From the NCBI GenBank assembly GCA_022826005.1, contig JAJDVT010000024.1, positions 1 through 52,304 on the forward strand: a stretch of 52,304 nt of DNA, written 5' to 3'. Within the stretch, counting starts at the first letter, position 1; each line of letters begins with the position of its first letter. The translations under genes were made by a program, and so were the position numbers. The notes beneath the pieces were generated by a model, which saw nothing but the letters and a program-made list of their open reading frames with translations, had not been told where the DNA came from and ran no database searches. This stretch comes from Gemmatimonadota bacterium. Its GTDB lineage: Bacteria > Gemmatimonadota > Gemmatimonadetes > Longimicrobiales > Gaopeijiaceae. Below are positions 24,568 to 33,897 of this stretch, in pieces.

Positions 24568-26937
24568 TCACGACCCCGCCTCCCCCCAACCCACCCGTAC
24601 CCCGCGCTCCCGCGTCCCGCTGAACCTTTTCCCGTCCACCATCAAGCCCACCCGGTCCCCGTCCAATTCCACCGACACCAACCGCCGGCGCGCCGTCACC
24701 GGTCCCAGCGAGACACGCTCGAGCCCATGCGGCAACGGCCGCACTTCGACCCCATCTCCATCGACATGCAGCCCGGCGATCCCCCGCGCCAGCAAGTCGA
24801 GGACCCACGAGTGCTGATAGTCGTCGATTCCGCGAAAATGACACGCCCGCCCGGTGAACGGGTTGTAGTGCTCGAAGCAGTTCGGCCGGTCCACGTCGCC
24901 GCCCGTGAACATCATCCGCACGAAACGGGTGAGCATGTCCGCCGCCAGTACACCCGCCCGCCCGCTGCCACCCCGCCAGCACCTGAGCAGCCCCTCCATC
25001 ACATGGCTGGTCGTCATCGGCCAGACCCGCCCGTTCCAGGGACAGTTGCGCCGCTTCCCCCTCCAGATCCCCTCGGCCGAGAAGCGGGGGTCGTCCACAC
25101 TCGACGACGGCAGCGGGAACGGCGTGCCGAAGGTGGACGGGTTCTCCAGATGATCCAGCATCGCGTCGAGCCGCTCCCCGTCCACGAGCCCCGTCAGCAG
25201 CGGATAGAACCCGACCGCGGCCTTGACCCCGGTGCGCTCCCCGGTGCGCCCGTTCACGTCGGTGAAAAGTTGTGCATCCGGACACCACATGCACCATATG
25301 ATTGCACTTGCGCAACGATCTTGCACCACTTTCCAGTCCGATGCGTCGCCGTTCCGCCCCAGCCGGCCCGCAAGCGCGCCCAGGGCCCGGAAGAGCTGGT
25401 GCGCATACACCGTCACATCGATCCCCTTCAGCCGCAGCCGCGGGCGCCAGCCGCTCACGTCGGCTGCCTCGTCCACCGCCATGTAGCGCGACATGTACTC
25501 CTGGCCGGTCTCGAAGTGGTTCACGACGGTGAACATCCCCGACTCCTCGGGGTCGCGCTCGGCGATCAGCCAGCGGGCGTACCGTGCCAGCCCGTCGTAG
25601 CACCGCGTCAGCGTGCGGCGGCCGGGACTCGTATCGGGCTGCATGTCTTCGACCGCGAGCAGCGCGTCGCCCCAGTTCGCGTGGTAGAAGTCGGTCCCCT
25701 CGAGGTGATGGGGGTAGAGCCGCCCGTGCAGCGATCCGTCCTCCTTCTGGTTGTCGAGGAAGTTGAGGAGGGATCCCCACGCCTCCCTTCCGCCCGCGTG
25801 CCAGCGCATCTCCATCATGTGGCACTGGGCGCTGTAGGTGATCGGGACGTGGAAATAACCTGGGCCTTCGGCGATGCACGGGTGGCGCACATTGCCCCAA
25901 TCCCCCGCGATGCGGTTCAGGCCGAGGCCATGGACGCGGTAGTCGAAGTAGCGGTCGAGGTGCGCGTCGCCGCACGCGAAGGCGGGGAATCCGGCGAAGA
26001 AGGATGCCCAGTCGACAGCAAGGTCTCCGGTGGCATCGGCGGGAGTGCGCGCGCCAGGTCGGGCCGCCCCCGGCCGAACCTGCTCCGGCAGATGCGGGGT
26101 GAGCCTCATTCGCAGCGCCAGCGGCCCTCCGTCCCCAGCGGGAACCCGGAACGCCACGGCCACCCAGACCCACCCGATGTCGTCGGACGGGAGCGAGTCC
26201 GGCACTCCATCGCATCCCCCCTCCGCGAAGGGCGACAGCGCCCACATCGGTGTCGCCGCCCCCTCCGAGGGAACGGCCCTCCGCCAGTCGGGTTCGCCCG
26301 ACCCGCCGATCTCCATTTCGACCGCCAGTTCCCGGCCTGCCGTGTCGGCGACCGTGCGCACCCACCGCATTCCGCCAGCGGAGGGCTGCAAGCCGTCGAC
26401 GGTGCCGGCAGGCTGAGCGGTGAAGGCGACGAGGAAGCGGGGGGCGGTTTCAAGGCCGAAAGTGTCCGCGGTGCCTGCCTGAACTCCGCTCCTCAGCGCA
26501 GCGACTGTGCCGGCCGCGGTTTCGGTGTCGGCCACAGTGCCGGTGCCGGCCGCGGCCGAAGCACCAGCCAGCTTCCACGTGGATTCCAGAACCCCCCCTG
26601 GGCGGACCTGCCGTTCCTCCACCGCCATCGCACCACCCGGCGTCTGCCAATTCACGGTGAGAGCACCCGGGCGCCAGCGGGACTCGGCCGCCGACAGGGG
26701 TATCTCCCGCCCCTCCCCATCCAGCAGCCCCACCGCGAAGCAGGGTTCGACGGCCTGGTTCAGCAGGTGGGCCGCGTCCCAGAACCCGGGCCTATCGAGC
26801 CAGCGGGGGAACGGCGGGGCCCAGACCACCCCGTCCAATCCGCCCAGAAACCACTTGCCGGGGCGGCGTTGCGCCTCGAAACGGCATCCTTCGCGCGGAC
26901 CCTGGCCGTCGGTCGTTTTCCAGCCCTGCGGAATCAT
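24568..26937 (-). CDS. Cytoplasmic six-hairpin glycosidase, MGH1 (mannosylglycerate hydrolase)-like
   Basis: The product is 789 residues from ATG 26935-26937 with AAGGGG just upstream; earlier in-frame codons run into the rel promoter region and look noncoding. There is no signal peptide. The N-terminal beta region includes KWFLGGLDGVVWAPPFPRWL; the (alpha/alpha)6 barrel has FDYRVHGLGLNRI, CIAEGPGYFHVPITYSAQ, HANWGDALLAV, NHFETGQEYMSRY, CPWNGRVWPMTTSHVMEG and CFEHYNPFTG, the pattern of MGH1/GH63-type enzymes. As first gene of the transporter operon it probably hydrolyses the imported saccharide. A threonine/alanine-rich insert (near 26460-26575, GTGTVADTETAAGTVAALR) resembles inserts in the next two genes. 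Confidence 0.87.
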   Translation of the reverse strand: MIPQGWKTTDGQGPREGCRFEAQRRPGKWFLGGLDGVVWAPPFPRWLDRPGFWDAAHLLNQAVEPCFAVGLLDGEGREIPLSAAESRWRPGALTVNWQTPGGAMAVEERQVRPGGVLESTWKLAGASAAAGTGTVADTETAAGTVAALRSGVQAGTADTFGLETAPRFLVAFTAQPAGTVDGLQPSAGGMRWVRTVADTAGRELAVEMEIGGSGEPDWRRAVPSEGAATPMWALSPFAEGGCDGVPDSLPSDDIGWVWVAVAFRVPAGDGGPLALRMRLTPHLPEQVRPGAARPGARTPADATGDLAVDWASFFAGFPAFACGDAHLDRYFDYRVHGLGLNRIAGDWGNVRHPCIAEGPGYFHVPITYSAQCHMMEMRWHAGGREAWGSLLNFLDNQKEDGSLHGRLYPHHLEGTDFYHANWGDALLAVEDMQPDTSPGRRTLTRCYDGLARYARWLIAERDPEESGMFTVVNHFETGQEYMSRYMAVDEAADVSGWRPRLRLKGIDVTVYAHQLFRALGALAGRLGRNGDASDWKVVQDRCASAIIWCMWCPDAQLFTDVNGRTGERTGVKAAVGFYPLLTGLVDGERLDAMLDHLENPSTFGTPFPLPSSSVDDPRFSAEGIWRGKRRNCPWNGRVWPMTTSHVMEGLLRCWRGGSGRAGVLAADMLTRFVRMMFTGGDVDRPNCFEHYNPFTGRACHFRGIDDYQHSWVLDLLARGIAGLHVDGDGVEVRPLPHGLERVSLGPVTARRRLVSVELDGDRVGLMVDGKRFSGTRERGVRVGWGEAGS

Positions 26938-27109
26938 GGGGACCCCTTGCGTGGCCGTGGCTGCGGTGCCGGGAAACTCGAAGAATTCTCCCGGCGTTCG
27001 CCGATTGTCAATCCGGCTGGCCGGGCGCGGGCGCCCACCACTAACCCCCCCGGCCGCCAACCACATAGATTGTAGCAGGCACGGCGGACCGGGATTGTGG
27101 TGAGCTAGC

Positions 27110-29323
27110 ATGGCGACGACAGCGACGGCAGAGCGGGTCATCACGATCCGCGGGTTTCCCAGGCCCCTGGCGCGGGCGATGGAAGCGTACGCCGAGCGCC
27201 TCGACGTGGACGCGATCCGGGCGGCCTACGAACTCGCCGCGGAGGCCCACTCCGAGCAGCGCCGGGCGTCGGGCGAGCCGTACATCAACCATGCGGTGGA
27301 GGTGGCCACGATCGTCACCTCGCTGCAGCTCGACACGGCCTCGGTGGTCGCGGCGCTGGTGCACGATGTGGTCGAGGACACGGTCGTCTCCCTGCAGGGG
27401 ATCCGCGAGATCTTCGGGGACGAGGTCGCGTCGATCGTCGACGGGGTCACCAAGATCGGTAAGGTGCGCTTCCGCTCCAGCACCGAGCGCCAGGTGGAGA
27501 ACTACCGCAAGCTGCTGCTGTCGATGGCCAACGACGCTCGGGTGATCCTGGTCAAGCTCGCCGACCGCCTGCACAACATGCGGACGCTGGAATACCTGCC
27601 TGTCGGAAAGCAGAAGCCCATCGCGCGGGAGACGCGGGAGATCTACGCGCCGCTCGCCCACCGGCTCGGGATGGCGGCGATCAAGTGGGAGCTGGAGGAC
27701 CTGTCGTTCAAGTTCCTCGACCGCAGGGCCTACGACGACCTGCGCAAGCTCGTGCGGCAGCGGCGGCGGGCCCGGGAGCGGCACATCCAGGAGATGCAGC
27801 GGCCGCTGGAGGACGCGCTCAAGGCCGCCGGCGTGACGGCGGAGGTCACCGGCCGGCCGAAGCACCTCTGGTCCATCCATCGCAAGATGGTGACGCAGGA
27901 CCGCAGCTACGACGACATCTACGACCTCATGGCGCTGCGGGTGATCACCGACTCGGTGCAGGGCTGCTACGCGGCGCTGGGGATCATCCACGGGCGGTGG
28001 ACGCCGATCCCGGAGCGCTTCCACGACTACGTGGCCACGCCCAAGTCGAACATGTACCAGTCGATCCACACGACCGTGCTGGGCCCGAGCGGCCGCCGCT
28101 ACGAGGTGCAGATCCGCACCGGGGAGATGCACCGCACCGCCGAGTTCGGGATCGCCGCGCACTGGCGCTACAAGGACGAGGGCGGGGACAGCGGGGTCGA
28201 CGACGCGCTGACGTGGTTCCGGCAGGTGCTCGAGTGGCAGAAGGAAGCCAGCGAGCCGGAGGAGTTCATGGAGTTCCTGCGGATGGACCTCTTCCAGGGC
28301 GAGATCTTCGTCTTCACGCCGAAGGGCGAGGTCAAGCAGCTGCCGGTGGACTCGTCGCCGATCGACTTCGCCTTCTCGGTGCACACGGAGGTGGGGCTGC
28401 ACTGCGCGGGCGCCAAGGTGAACGGCCGGATCGCGCCGCTGTCGCGGAAGCTCAAGAGCGGGGACTCGGTCGAGATCATGACCAACCCGCGCCAGTGGCC
28501 CAACCGCGACTGGCTGGGCTTCGTGAAGACATCGCGCGCCCGGCAGAGGATCCGGCAGTGGATCCGCAGGGAGGAGTACGACCGCGCCCTGCGCATCGGC
28601 CAGGACTTCTTTCAGCGGGAGCTGCGCAAGGCGCGGCGCCCGAAGCCGAGCAACGACGAGATGCGGAAGGGGGCCCGGCGGCTCAACTACAGGACCTTCG
28701 ACGAGGTGCTCGCGGCGCTGGCCCGGGGGGACATCGGCCCGGCGGCGGTGATCCGCGGCCTGTACCCGGACGAGGATCCGTCCGACGTGGTGAAGCGCTC
28801 GCCGTCGGCGCTGGAGCGGATCGCCGAGAAGATCCGCAAGTCGAACCGGGGCGTGGCCATCGGGGGCGTGGACAACCTGATGGTGCGCTACTCGCAGTGC
28901 TGCCAGCCGGTGCCGGGCGACGAGGTGATCGGCTACATCACACGGGGCCGGGGCATCTCGGTGCACCGGACCGACTGCCCCAACGTCCTCAACCTCGACG
29001 AGGACCCCGGGCGCCGGGTCGACATCGAGTGGAAGACCGAGCGGGACGACCGCTTCTTCGTCCACCTCTACATGGAGGGGACCGACCGGCGCGGACTGCT
29101 CGGCGACGTCGCCCGCACCATCAGCGAGACCGCCACCGACATCCAGCACGCCGACATGCGCGGCACGGACGGGGGCATGACCGCCGCGTTCGTGGTGGAG
29201 GTGCAGGACCTGAACCACCTGAAGCGCGTCATCGACGCGGTCAACCGCGTGAAGGGGGTCACCTCGGTGATACGGCGCGAGAGCTTCGGCGAGAGCGACC
29301 TCCTCGACGGTCGCGGAAACTGA
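27110..29323 (+). CDS. rel: Bifunctional (p)ppGpp synthetase/hydrolase, RelA/SpoT family
   Basis: The product is 737 residues, the full Rel length. The HD hydrolase domain is intact: H61 in INHAVE, H85-D86 in HDVVEDT, and DRLHNMRT near 152. The synthetase domain follows: [13 protein letters not shown] at 248-260 and [13 protein letters not shown] at 267-279. TGS is near 395-460, a conserved-cysteine region has [15 protein letters not shown], and ACT is near 655-730. With both catalytic halves present it should make and degrade the stringent-response alarmone. It is transcribed divergently from the carbohydrate operon. TAGATT near 27066 may be part of its promoter. uvrB follows 19 bases downstream. 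Confidence 0.97.
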   Translation: MATTATAERVITIRGFPRPLARAMEAYAERLDVDAIRAAYELAAEAHSEQRRASGEPYINHAVEVATIVTSLQLDTASVVAALVHDVVEDTVVSLQGIREIFGDEVASIVDGVTKIGKVRFRSSTERQVENYRKLLLSMANDARVILVKLADRLHNMRTLEYLPVGKQKPIARETREIYAPLAHRLGMAAIKWELEDLSFKFLDRRAYDDLRKLVRQRRRARERHIQEMQRPLEDALKAAGVTAEVTGRPKHLWSIHRKMVTQDRSYDDIYDLMALRVITDSVQGCYAALGIIHGRWTPIPERFHDYVATPKSNMYQSIHTTVLGPSGRRYEVQIRTGEMHRTAEFGIAAHWRYKDEGGDSGVDDALTWFRQVLEWQKEASEPEEFMEFLRMDLFQGEIFVFTPKGEVKQLPVDSSPIDFAFSVHTEVGLHCAGAKVNGRIAPLSRKLKSGDSVEIMTNPRQWPNRDWLGFVKTSRARQRIRQWIRREEYDRALRIGQDFFQRELRKARRPKPSNDEMRKGARRLNYRTFDEVLAALARGDIGPAAVIRGLYPDEDPSDVVKRSPSALERIAEKIRKSNRGVAIGGVDNLMVRYSQCCQPVPGDEVIGYITRGRGISVHRTDCPNVLNLDEDPGRRVDIEWKTERDDRFFVHLYMEGTDRRGLLGDVARTISETATDIQHADMRGTDGGMTAAFVVEVQDLNHLKRVIDAVNRVKGVTSVIRRESFGESDLLDGRGN

Positions 29324-29342
29324 GTGGGGGTTCCGCGCCCGG

Positions 29343-31328
29343 ATGCCTGACTTCGAAATCCGTGCACCCTTCGAACCCAAGGGCGACCAGCCCGGGGCGA
29401 TCGAGGAGCTTGTCGCCGGAGTCCGCAGCGGCGCGCGCTTCCAGACGCTGCTCGGCGCCACCGGGACCGGCAAGACCCTCACCATGGCGCACGTCATCGC
29501 GCAGTGCGGGCGGCCCGCCCTGGTCATGTCCCACAACAAGACGCTTGCCGCGCAACTCTACGGCGAGCTCAAGTCGCTGCTGCCCGCCAACGCGGTCGAG
29601 TATTTCATCTCCTACTACGACTACTACCAGCCCGAGGCCTACGTCCCCGCGACCGACACCTACATCGAGAAGGACGCCTCGATCAACGAGGACATCGAGC
29701 GGCTTCGGCTGCGCGCCACCTCCTCGCTGATCGAGCGCCACGACGTGGTGGTCGTGGCCTCGGTCTCGTGCATCTACGGGCTCGGCAACCCGGCCGACTA
29801 CCGGGGCCTGATGCTGCACCTCGCGGCCGGCGAGGAGGTCCCCCGGCAGGAGATCCTGCGGGGGCTGGTCGAAATCCTCTACAAGCGCAACGACATCTCC
29901 TTCGAGCGCGGCACTTTCCGGGTGCGCGGCGACACCGTGGAGGTCTTCCCGGCGTACGACGAGCAGGCCGTGCGGATCGAGCTCTGGGGCGACGAGATCG
30001 AGCGCATCACGCGGTTCGATCCCCTGACCGGCGAGACGATCGCCGCTCTTGAGCGCACCGCCATCTACCCCGCGTCGCACTACGTCACTCGCCGCCGCAC
30101 CATCGAGGAGATGGAGCCGCACGTGCGCGAGGAGCTCGCCGCGCAGGTGGCCCGGTTCAGGGACGCGGGCATGCTCCTGGAGGCGCAGCGGATCGAGTCG
30201 CGCACCAACTTCGACCTGGAGATGATGCTGGAGATGGGGACCTGTCCCGGCATCGAGAACTACAGCCGCTACACGAGCGGGCGCCGGGAGGGGGAGCGGC
30301 CGGCCTGTCTCCTGGATTACTTCCCCGAGGACTTCCTGCTCATCGTCGACGAGTCCCACGTGTCGGTGCCGCAGATCCACGGGATGTCGCGCGGCGACCG
30401 GTCGCGCAAGGAAACGCTGGTCGCGCACGGCTTCCGGCTCCCTTCCGCGATCGACAACCGCCCGCTCCGCTTCGACGAATGGGAGGGGCTGCTGCCCCAG
30501 GTCGTTTTCGTGTCGGCCACGCCCGGCGACTACGAGCTGGAGCGCACCGGCGGGGTGATCACCGAGCAGATCATCCGCCCCACCGGGCTCGTCGACCCCT
30601 CGATCGACGTGCGTCCCGTGCGCGGCCAGGTGGACGACCTGCTCGCCGAGATTCACGAACGCTCCGCGCGCGACGAAAGGGTGCTCGTGACGACGCTGAC
30701 GAAGCGCATGGCGGAGGACCTGTCCGAGTACTTCCAGTCGATCGGGATCCGGGTGCGCTACATGCATGCCGACATCGACGCGATCGAGCGGATGGAGATC
30801 CTGCGCACGCTGCGCCTCGGTCGGATCGATGTGCTGGTGGGCATCAACCTGCTGCGCGAGGGGCTAGACCTGCCCGAGGTGTCCCTGGTCGCGATCCTCG
30901 ACGCGGACAAGGAGGGGTTCCTGCGCAACGCCCGCTCCCTCATCCAGACGGTGGGGCGCGCGGCCCGCAACGTGAACGGCAAGGCGATCCTCTACGCGGA
31001 CCGCATCACCGAATCGATGCGGGTCTGCCTCGACGAGACCGAGCGCCGCCGCACGGTCCAGCTCGCGCACAACGAGCGCCACGGGATCGAGCCGCGCACC
31101 ATCCGCAAGAGCGTCGAGGAGATCGAGTTCTCCACCCGCGTGGCGGACGCCCGCGTCAAGCCGGTGGCGAAGGTGGCGGAGCCCGGGCGGGAGTACGCCG
31201 ACGAGGTCAACGCCGAGGAGTTCATCAAGATCGTCGAAGAGGAGATGGGGAAGGCGGCCGAAGCGCTCGACTTCGAGCGCGCGGCGGCGTTGCGCGACCA
31301 GCTGTTCGAGCTGAAGGCGGCGCGGTGA
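29343..31328 (+). CDS. uvrB: Excinuclease ABC subunit B
   Basis: The product is 661 residues, standard for UvrB. Walker A GATGTGKT is at 38-45. The damage-verifying beta-hairpin [12 protein letters not shown] is near 91-102. The helicase DE motif is in [10 protein letters not shown], motif V/VI in [14 protein letters not shown] and [11 protein letters not shown]-terminal UVR helix pair ([20 protein letters not shown]) binds UvrC. It loads DNA at lesions after UvrA in nucleotide excision repair. The gene lies 19 bases after rel on the same strand, so cotranscription is likely. Nothing is odd about the sequence. Confidence 0.98.
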   Translation: MPDFEIRAPFEPKGDQPGAIEELVAGVRSGARFQTLLGATGTGKTLTMAHVIAQCGRPALVMSHNKTLAAQLYGELKSLLPANAVEYFISYYDYYQPEAYVPATDTYIEKDASINEDIERLRLRATSSLIERHDVVVVASVSCIYGLGNPADYRGLMLHLAAGEEVPRQEILRGLVEILYKRNDISFERGTFRVRGDTVEVFPAYDEQAVRIELWGDEIERITRFDPLTGETIAALERTAIYPASHYVTRRRTIEEMEPHVREELAAQVARFRDAGMLLEAQRIESRTNFDLEMMLEMGTCPGIENYSRYTSGRREGERPACLLDYFPEDFLLIVDESHVSVPQIHGMSRGDRSRKETLVAHGFRLPSAIDNRPLRFDEWEGLLPQVVFVSATPGDYELERTGGVITEQIIRPTGLVDPSIDVRPVRGQVDDLLAEIHERSARDERVLVTTLTKRMAEDLSEYFQSIGIRVRYMHADIDAIERMEILRTLRLGRIDVLVGINLLREGLDLPEVSLVAILDADKEGFLRNARSLIQTVGRAARNVNGKAILYADRITESMRVCLDETERRRTVQLAHNERHGIEPRTIRKSVEEIEFSTRVADARVKPVAKVAEPGREYADEVNAEEFIKIVEEEMGKAAEALDFERAAALRDQLFELKAAR

Positions 31329-31395
31329 AGGCGAGGCGCGCGATGAATGGAAGCTGGCCGGATGCACGTGGCTGCCGCGGGTGCGGACGAGCCGG

Positions 31396-31872
31396 ATGAA
31401 CGTGACCGAGGCGGAGCTCGTGGCGTGGGGCCGCCGGGTCGGGAGGGAGGTGCGTCCGCCCGTCTTCATCGGGCTCAGGGGGCCGCTGGGGGCCGGGAAG
31501 TCGGTGCTTGCAAGGGCTGTTGCGGAGGGCGCGGGGGTGTGCGAATACATGCCTTCGCCGACCTTCAACCTCGTTTTCCGCTATGAGGTCGGAGGCGATG
31601 AGTCCGGAGGCCACAGCGCAGTGATCCACGCCGATCTCTACCGCCTGCGGTCGCCGGAGGAGCTGGCGGGGATCGGCTGGGACGACGTGGCGGGCGACGA
31701 GGAGGCGATCGTCCTGGTGGAGTGGCCGGAGCGGGCGGGGAGGCATCTTCCCCAGGAGCGCTGGGAGGTGCATCTGCGCTGCGCGGGCGGGGGAGGGGGC
31801 CGCCGGGAGATCGAGGTCAAGCCGTTCGGCGGTCCGCCGCCTCTTCCGGGTTTCCCGGCGAGGGCACGGTGA
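31396..31872 (+). CDS. tsaE: tRNA t6A biosynthesis ATPase TsaE
   Basis: The product is 158 residues. ATG 31396 gives the normal start MNVTEAELVAWGRRVG; a GTG at 31381 would add five residues. Walker A GPLGAGKS is at 29-36, SPTFNLVFRY is the switch region, and LVEWPERAG is the conserved C-terminal TsaE motif. It supports the TsaB-TsaD complex that forms N6-threonylcarbamoyladenosine in tRNA. Its stop overlaps the GTG of tsaB. The tail is longer and glycine-rich compared with usual TsaE. tsaD is not in the window. Confidence 0.95.
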   Translation: MNVTEAELVAWGRRVGREVRPPVFIGLRGPLGAGKSVLARAVAEGAGVCEYMPSPTFNLVFRYEVGGDESGGHSAVIHADLYRLRSPEELAGIGWDDVAGDEEAIVLVEWPERAGRHLPQERWEVHLRCAGGGGGRREIEVKPFGGPPPLPGFPARAR

Positions 31873-32609
31873 AGGGCGAGCGCGATGCGGCGGGGCAGCC
31901 GGAGGCGGAAGGGCGCCGGCCCGGGGACAGGGCGCGCCGGCCCGCTGGAGCCCTGCTGGCCATCGAGACCTCCGGCGGCAGGGGCTCGGTGGCGCTGGCC
32001 GTGGACGGGACGGTGGTGGCGCAGCGCCTGCTCGCCGAGCCTTCCGGGCACGCCGCGGCGCTGATCCCCGCAACGCGCGATGTGCTGGCCGCGGCCGGAA
32101 AGAAGGTGAGCGACATCTCCGGTGTCGTGGTTGGCGCCGGGCCCGGCTCCTTCACGGGCGTCCGGATCGCGGCGGCCGCGGCCAAGGCGCTGGCCGCGAG
32201 CCTGGAGGTTCCGCTCTACCCGGTGTCGAGCCTGCGGGCGGGGGCGGTCGCCGGGCAGGCGGACCCCCCGGGCGGGGAGCGCGAGGTGCGTTACGTGGTC
32301 TTTGACGCGCGGCGCGGCCGGGTGTACGGGGCCGCGTACGATGTCGGGTCCGGCAGGGTGGTGCGCGTGATCGCGCCCCACGGCGGCACGATCGTGGACG
32401 TGATCAGCGGCCGCCCGCCGGTGGGCACGGTCTTCATGGGCGACGGCGCCACCGCGCACGAGGGCCTGATCGGCGCGGCGGGGTTCCCGGTGCGACCCGC
32501 CCCCGCGGGCGTTCCCCGGGCCGACGCGCTGGTCGGTTGCTGCACCTGGATGGCGGTGGATCCCGCAGCCTGGGAGCCCGGGTACGTGCGGGAATGGAAG
32601 CCGGGATGA
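31869..32609 (+). CDS. tsaB: tRNA t6A biosynthesis protein TsaB
   Basis: The product is 246 residues from GTG 31869, which overlaps the tsaE stop as GTGA; the in-frame sequence further upstream belongs to tsaE in another frame. The ASKHA-type N-terminal lobe shows LLAIETSGGRGSVAL, HAAALIPATRDVL and VVVGAGPGSFTGVRIAAAAAK, the diagnostic TsaB/YeaZ motif. About 28 extra basic residues precede the first strand. It forms the scaffold of the TsaBDE complex. rimI follows with an ATGA overlap. Confidence 0.95.
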   Translation: MKGERDAAGQPEAEGRRPGDRARRPAGALLAIETSGGRGSVALAVDGTVVAQRLLAEPSGHAAALIPATRDVLAAAGKKVSDISGVVVGAGPGSFTGVRIAAAAAKALAASLEVPLYPVSSLRAGAVAGQADPPGGEREVRYVVFDARRGRVYGAAYDVGSGRVVRVIAPHGGTIVDVISGRPPVGTVFMGDGATAHEGLIGAAGFPVRPAPAGVPRADALVGCCTWMAVDPAAWEPGYVREWKPG

Positions 32610-33055
32610 GGGGGGTGGCGGTACGCCGGGCCCGCGAGGACGACCTCGCCGCCATCGTCGCGATCGAGGCGGCGACGTTCGCCGAGGCGTGGAGCCCCGA
32701 GACGTTCGCGTCGCTGCTCGGCCGCGAGGAGACGGTGGTGCTGGTCGCGACAGAGGAGGAGGCGGTGATCGGGTACGGGGTGGTGGTCATTGCCGGGGGG
32801 GAGGCCGAACTCGCGAATCTGGCGGTCAGCGCGGCGCGGCGCGGGAGAGGTGCTGGAGAGGCGCTGCTGAGGCGTGCCCTGGGCATCCTGCGCGAGCTGG
32901 AAATCGGCCTGGTCTGCCTGGCGGTCCGGCCGTCCAACACCGGGGCCACGGAGCTGTACCGCCGCTTCGGTTTCCGGGAGATCGGCCGCCACCGGTCGTA
33001 CTACGCGGAGCCGCCGGAAGACGCCCTGGTGCTGGCTTTGGAAGTTACGGACTGA
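32606..33055 (+). CDS. rimI: Ribosomal-protein-alanine N-acetyltransferase RimI-type GNAT
   Basis: The product is 149 residues. ATG 32606 overlaps the tsaB stop (ATGA). The GNAT fold is clear: VAVRRAREDDLAAIVAIEAATF at the start, VVVIAGGEAELANLAVSAARRGRGAGEALL for the strand plus acetyl-CoA loop, and RPSNTGATELYRRFGF at the C-terminus. Adjacent to tsaE-tsaB, RimI is the usual assignment; the family acetylates the N-terminus of ribosomal protein S18. The last 11 bases overlap the convergent unknown gene at 33045. Confidence 0.93.
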   Translation: MRGVAVRRAREDDLAAIVAIEAATFAEAWSPETFASLLGREETVVLVATEEEAVIGYGVVVIAGGEAELANLAVSAARRGRGAGEALLRRALGILRELEIGLVCLAVRPSNTGATELYRRFGFREIGRHRSYYAEPPEDALVLALEVTD

Positions 33056-33878
33056 CGCCGGTTGCCAGCCTGTTCAGAAGGGTGTTCTGATGCCTGAGCA
33101 TACGCTTCAGGGTCGGCGAACCGGGTGCCCGGACGGCGTCGCGGCCCAGATCCGATAGCTGTAGCGCCCCGGCGCCCACCTTGAAGAAGTCCCGAAACTC
33201 GTGTTCGGCGGCGCTGGCCAGCACCCTGGTGACTCCCGTTTGCATCTTGCGGCGTGCCGACGCCGTGGAAACGCTCCACACCGGGTGTTCGGCGCAGACC
33301 TCCGAGATGGCCACCCGCCGGTTCCCCGCGGTTGCGTGCGCCACCACCTTCGGGATGACGGCCCGGGCGATCTCCGCGGGGTGGGATCCGTGATCGTAGG
33401 GGATCCAGCCCAGCGGGGCCGAATCCCAGTCCAGCGCCAGGACCGGCCGGAACAGGTTCGCCAGTCCCACCTTCGGGAACGGGTTGGTGTCTATCACAAG
33501 CCCTTCGGCGGTCCGCAGCAGCAGAGTGGGTCTGATCCTGCTCTCGGCAATGCTGTTCCGCAGGCTCTCACGGTGTTCTTCGAGTCCGAAAACCGCAACG
33601 CTGTAGAGTTCGGTCTGATCCTGAGTGAGGAGCGTGTGCTCACGAAGGTGCACCGCGCTGACCTTCGAGTATCGGTCGAGATCAGACAAATCAACTTCTT
33701 CCCCTGGATACACTTGCACAAATACAGTGTGTCGCGATTCGGTGGACGCGAGGACCAGGACCGGATCCGCGGCCGCTCCCTTGCTTCCCAGCGATGACCC
33801 CGCGATCCAGCGGTCGCGATACCCCATCTGCCGGATGGTCCGGGGAAGTCCCGGCGAGCCCCGGCACATCCCGATCAT
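33045..33878 (-). CDS. Unknown protein, second gene of a lower-GC two-gene cassette
   Basis: The product is about 277 residues from ATG 33876-33878; two GTG codons at 33885-33890 are alternatives. I do not recognise the family. The N-terminal two-thirds is mixed alpha/beta (PVLVLASTESRHTVFVQVYP, RPTLLLRTAEGLVIDTNPFP). The last ~100 residues (IPKVVAHATAGNRRVAISEV, SARRKMQTGVTRVL) look like a helical, possibly winged-helix, DNA-binding region, which is a guess from the pattern. There is no signal peptide or membrane helix. Base composition is less GC-rich than the core genes around it. It starts 19 bases or less after the partner gene and converges with rimI with an 11-bp overlap. Confidence 0.7.
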   Translation of the reverse strand: MIGMCRGSPGLPRTIRQMGYRDRWIAGSSLGSKGAAADPVLVLASTESRHTVFVQVYPGEEVDLSDLDRYSKVSAVHLREHTLLTQDQTELYSVAVFGLEEHRESLRNSIAESRIRPTLLLRTAEGLVIDTNPFPKVGLANLFRPVLALDWDSAPLGWIPYDHGSHPAEIARAVIPKVVAHATAGNRRVAISEVCAEHPVWSVSTASARRKMQTGVTRVLASAAEHEFRDFFKVGAGALQLSDLGRDAVRAPGSPTLKRMLRHQNTLLNRLATGVSP

Positions 33879-33897
33879 GAGATTCACCACCGCGAGT

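Noticed and set aside
27041-29539. An 832-codon minus-strand open frame opposite rel
   Set aside because: The sequence is a His/Arg/Val-rich shadow; the plus strand encodes a complete Rel protein.
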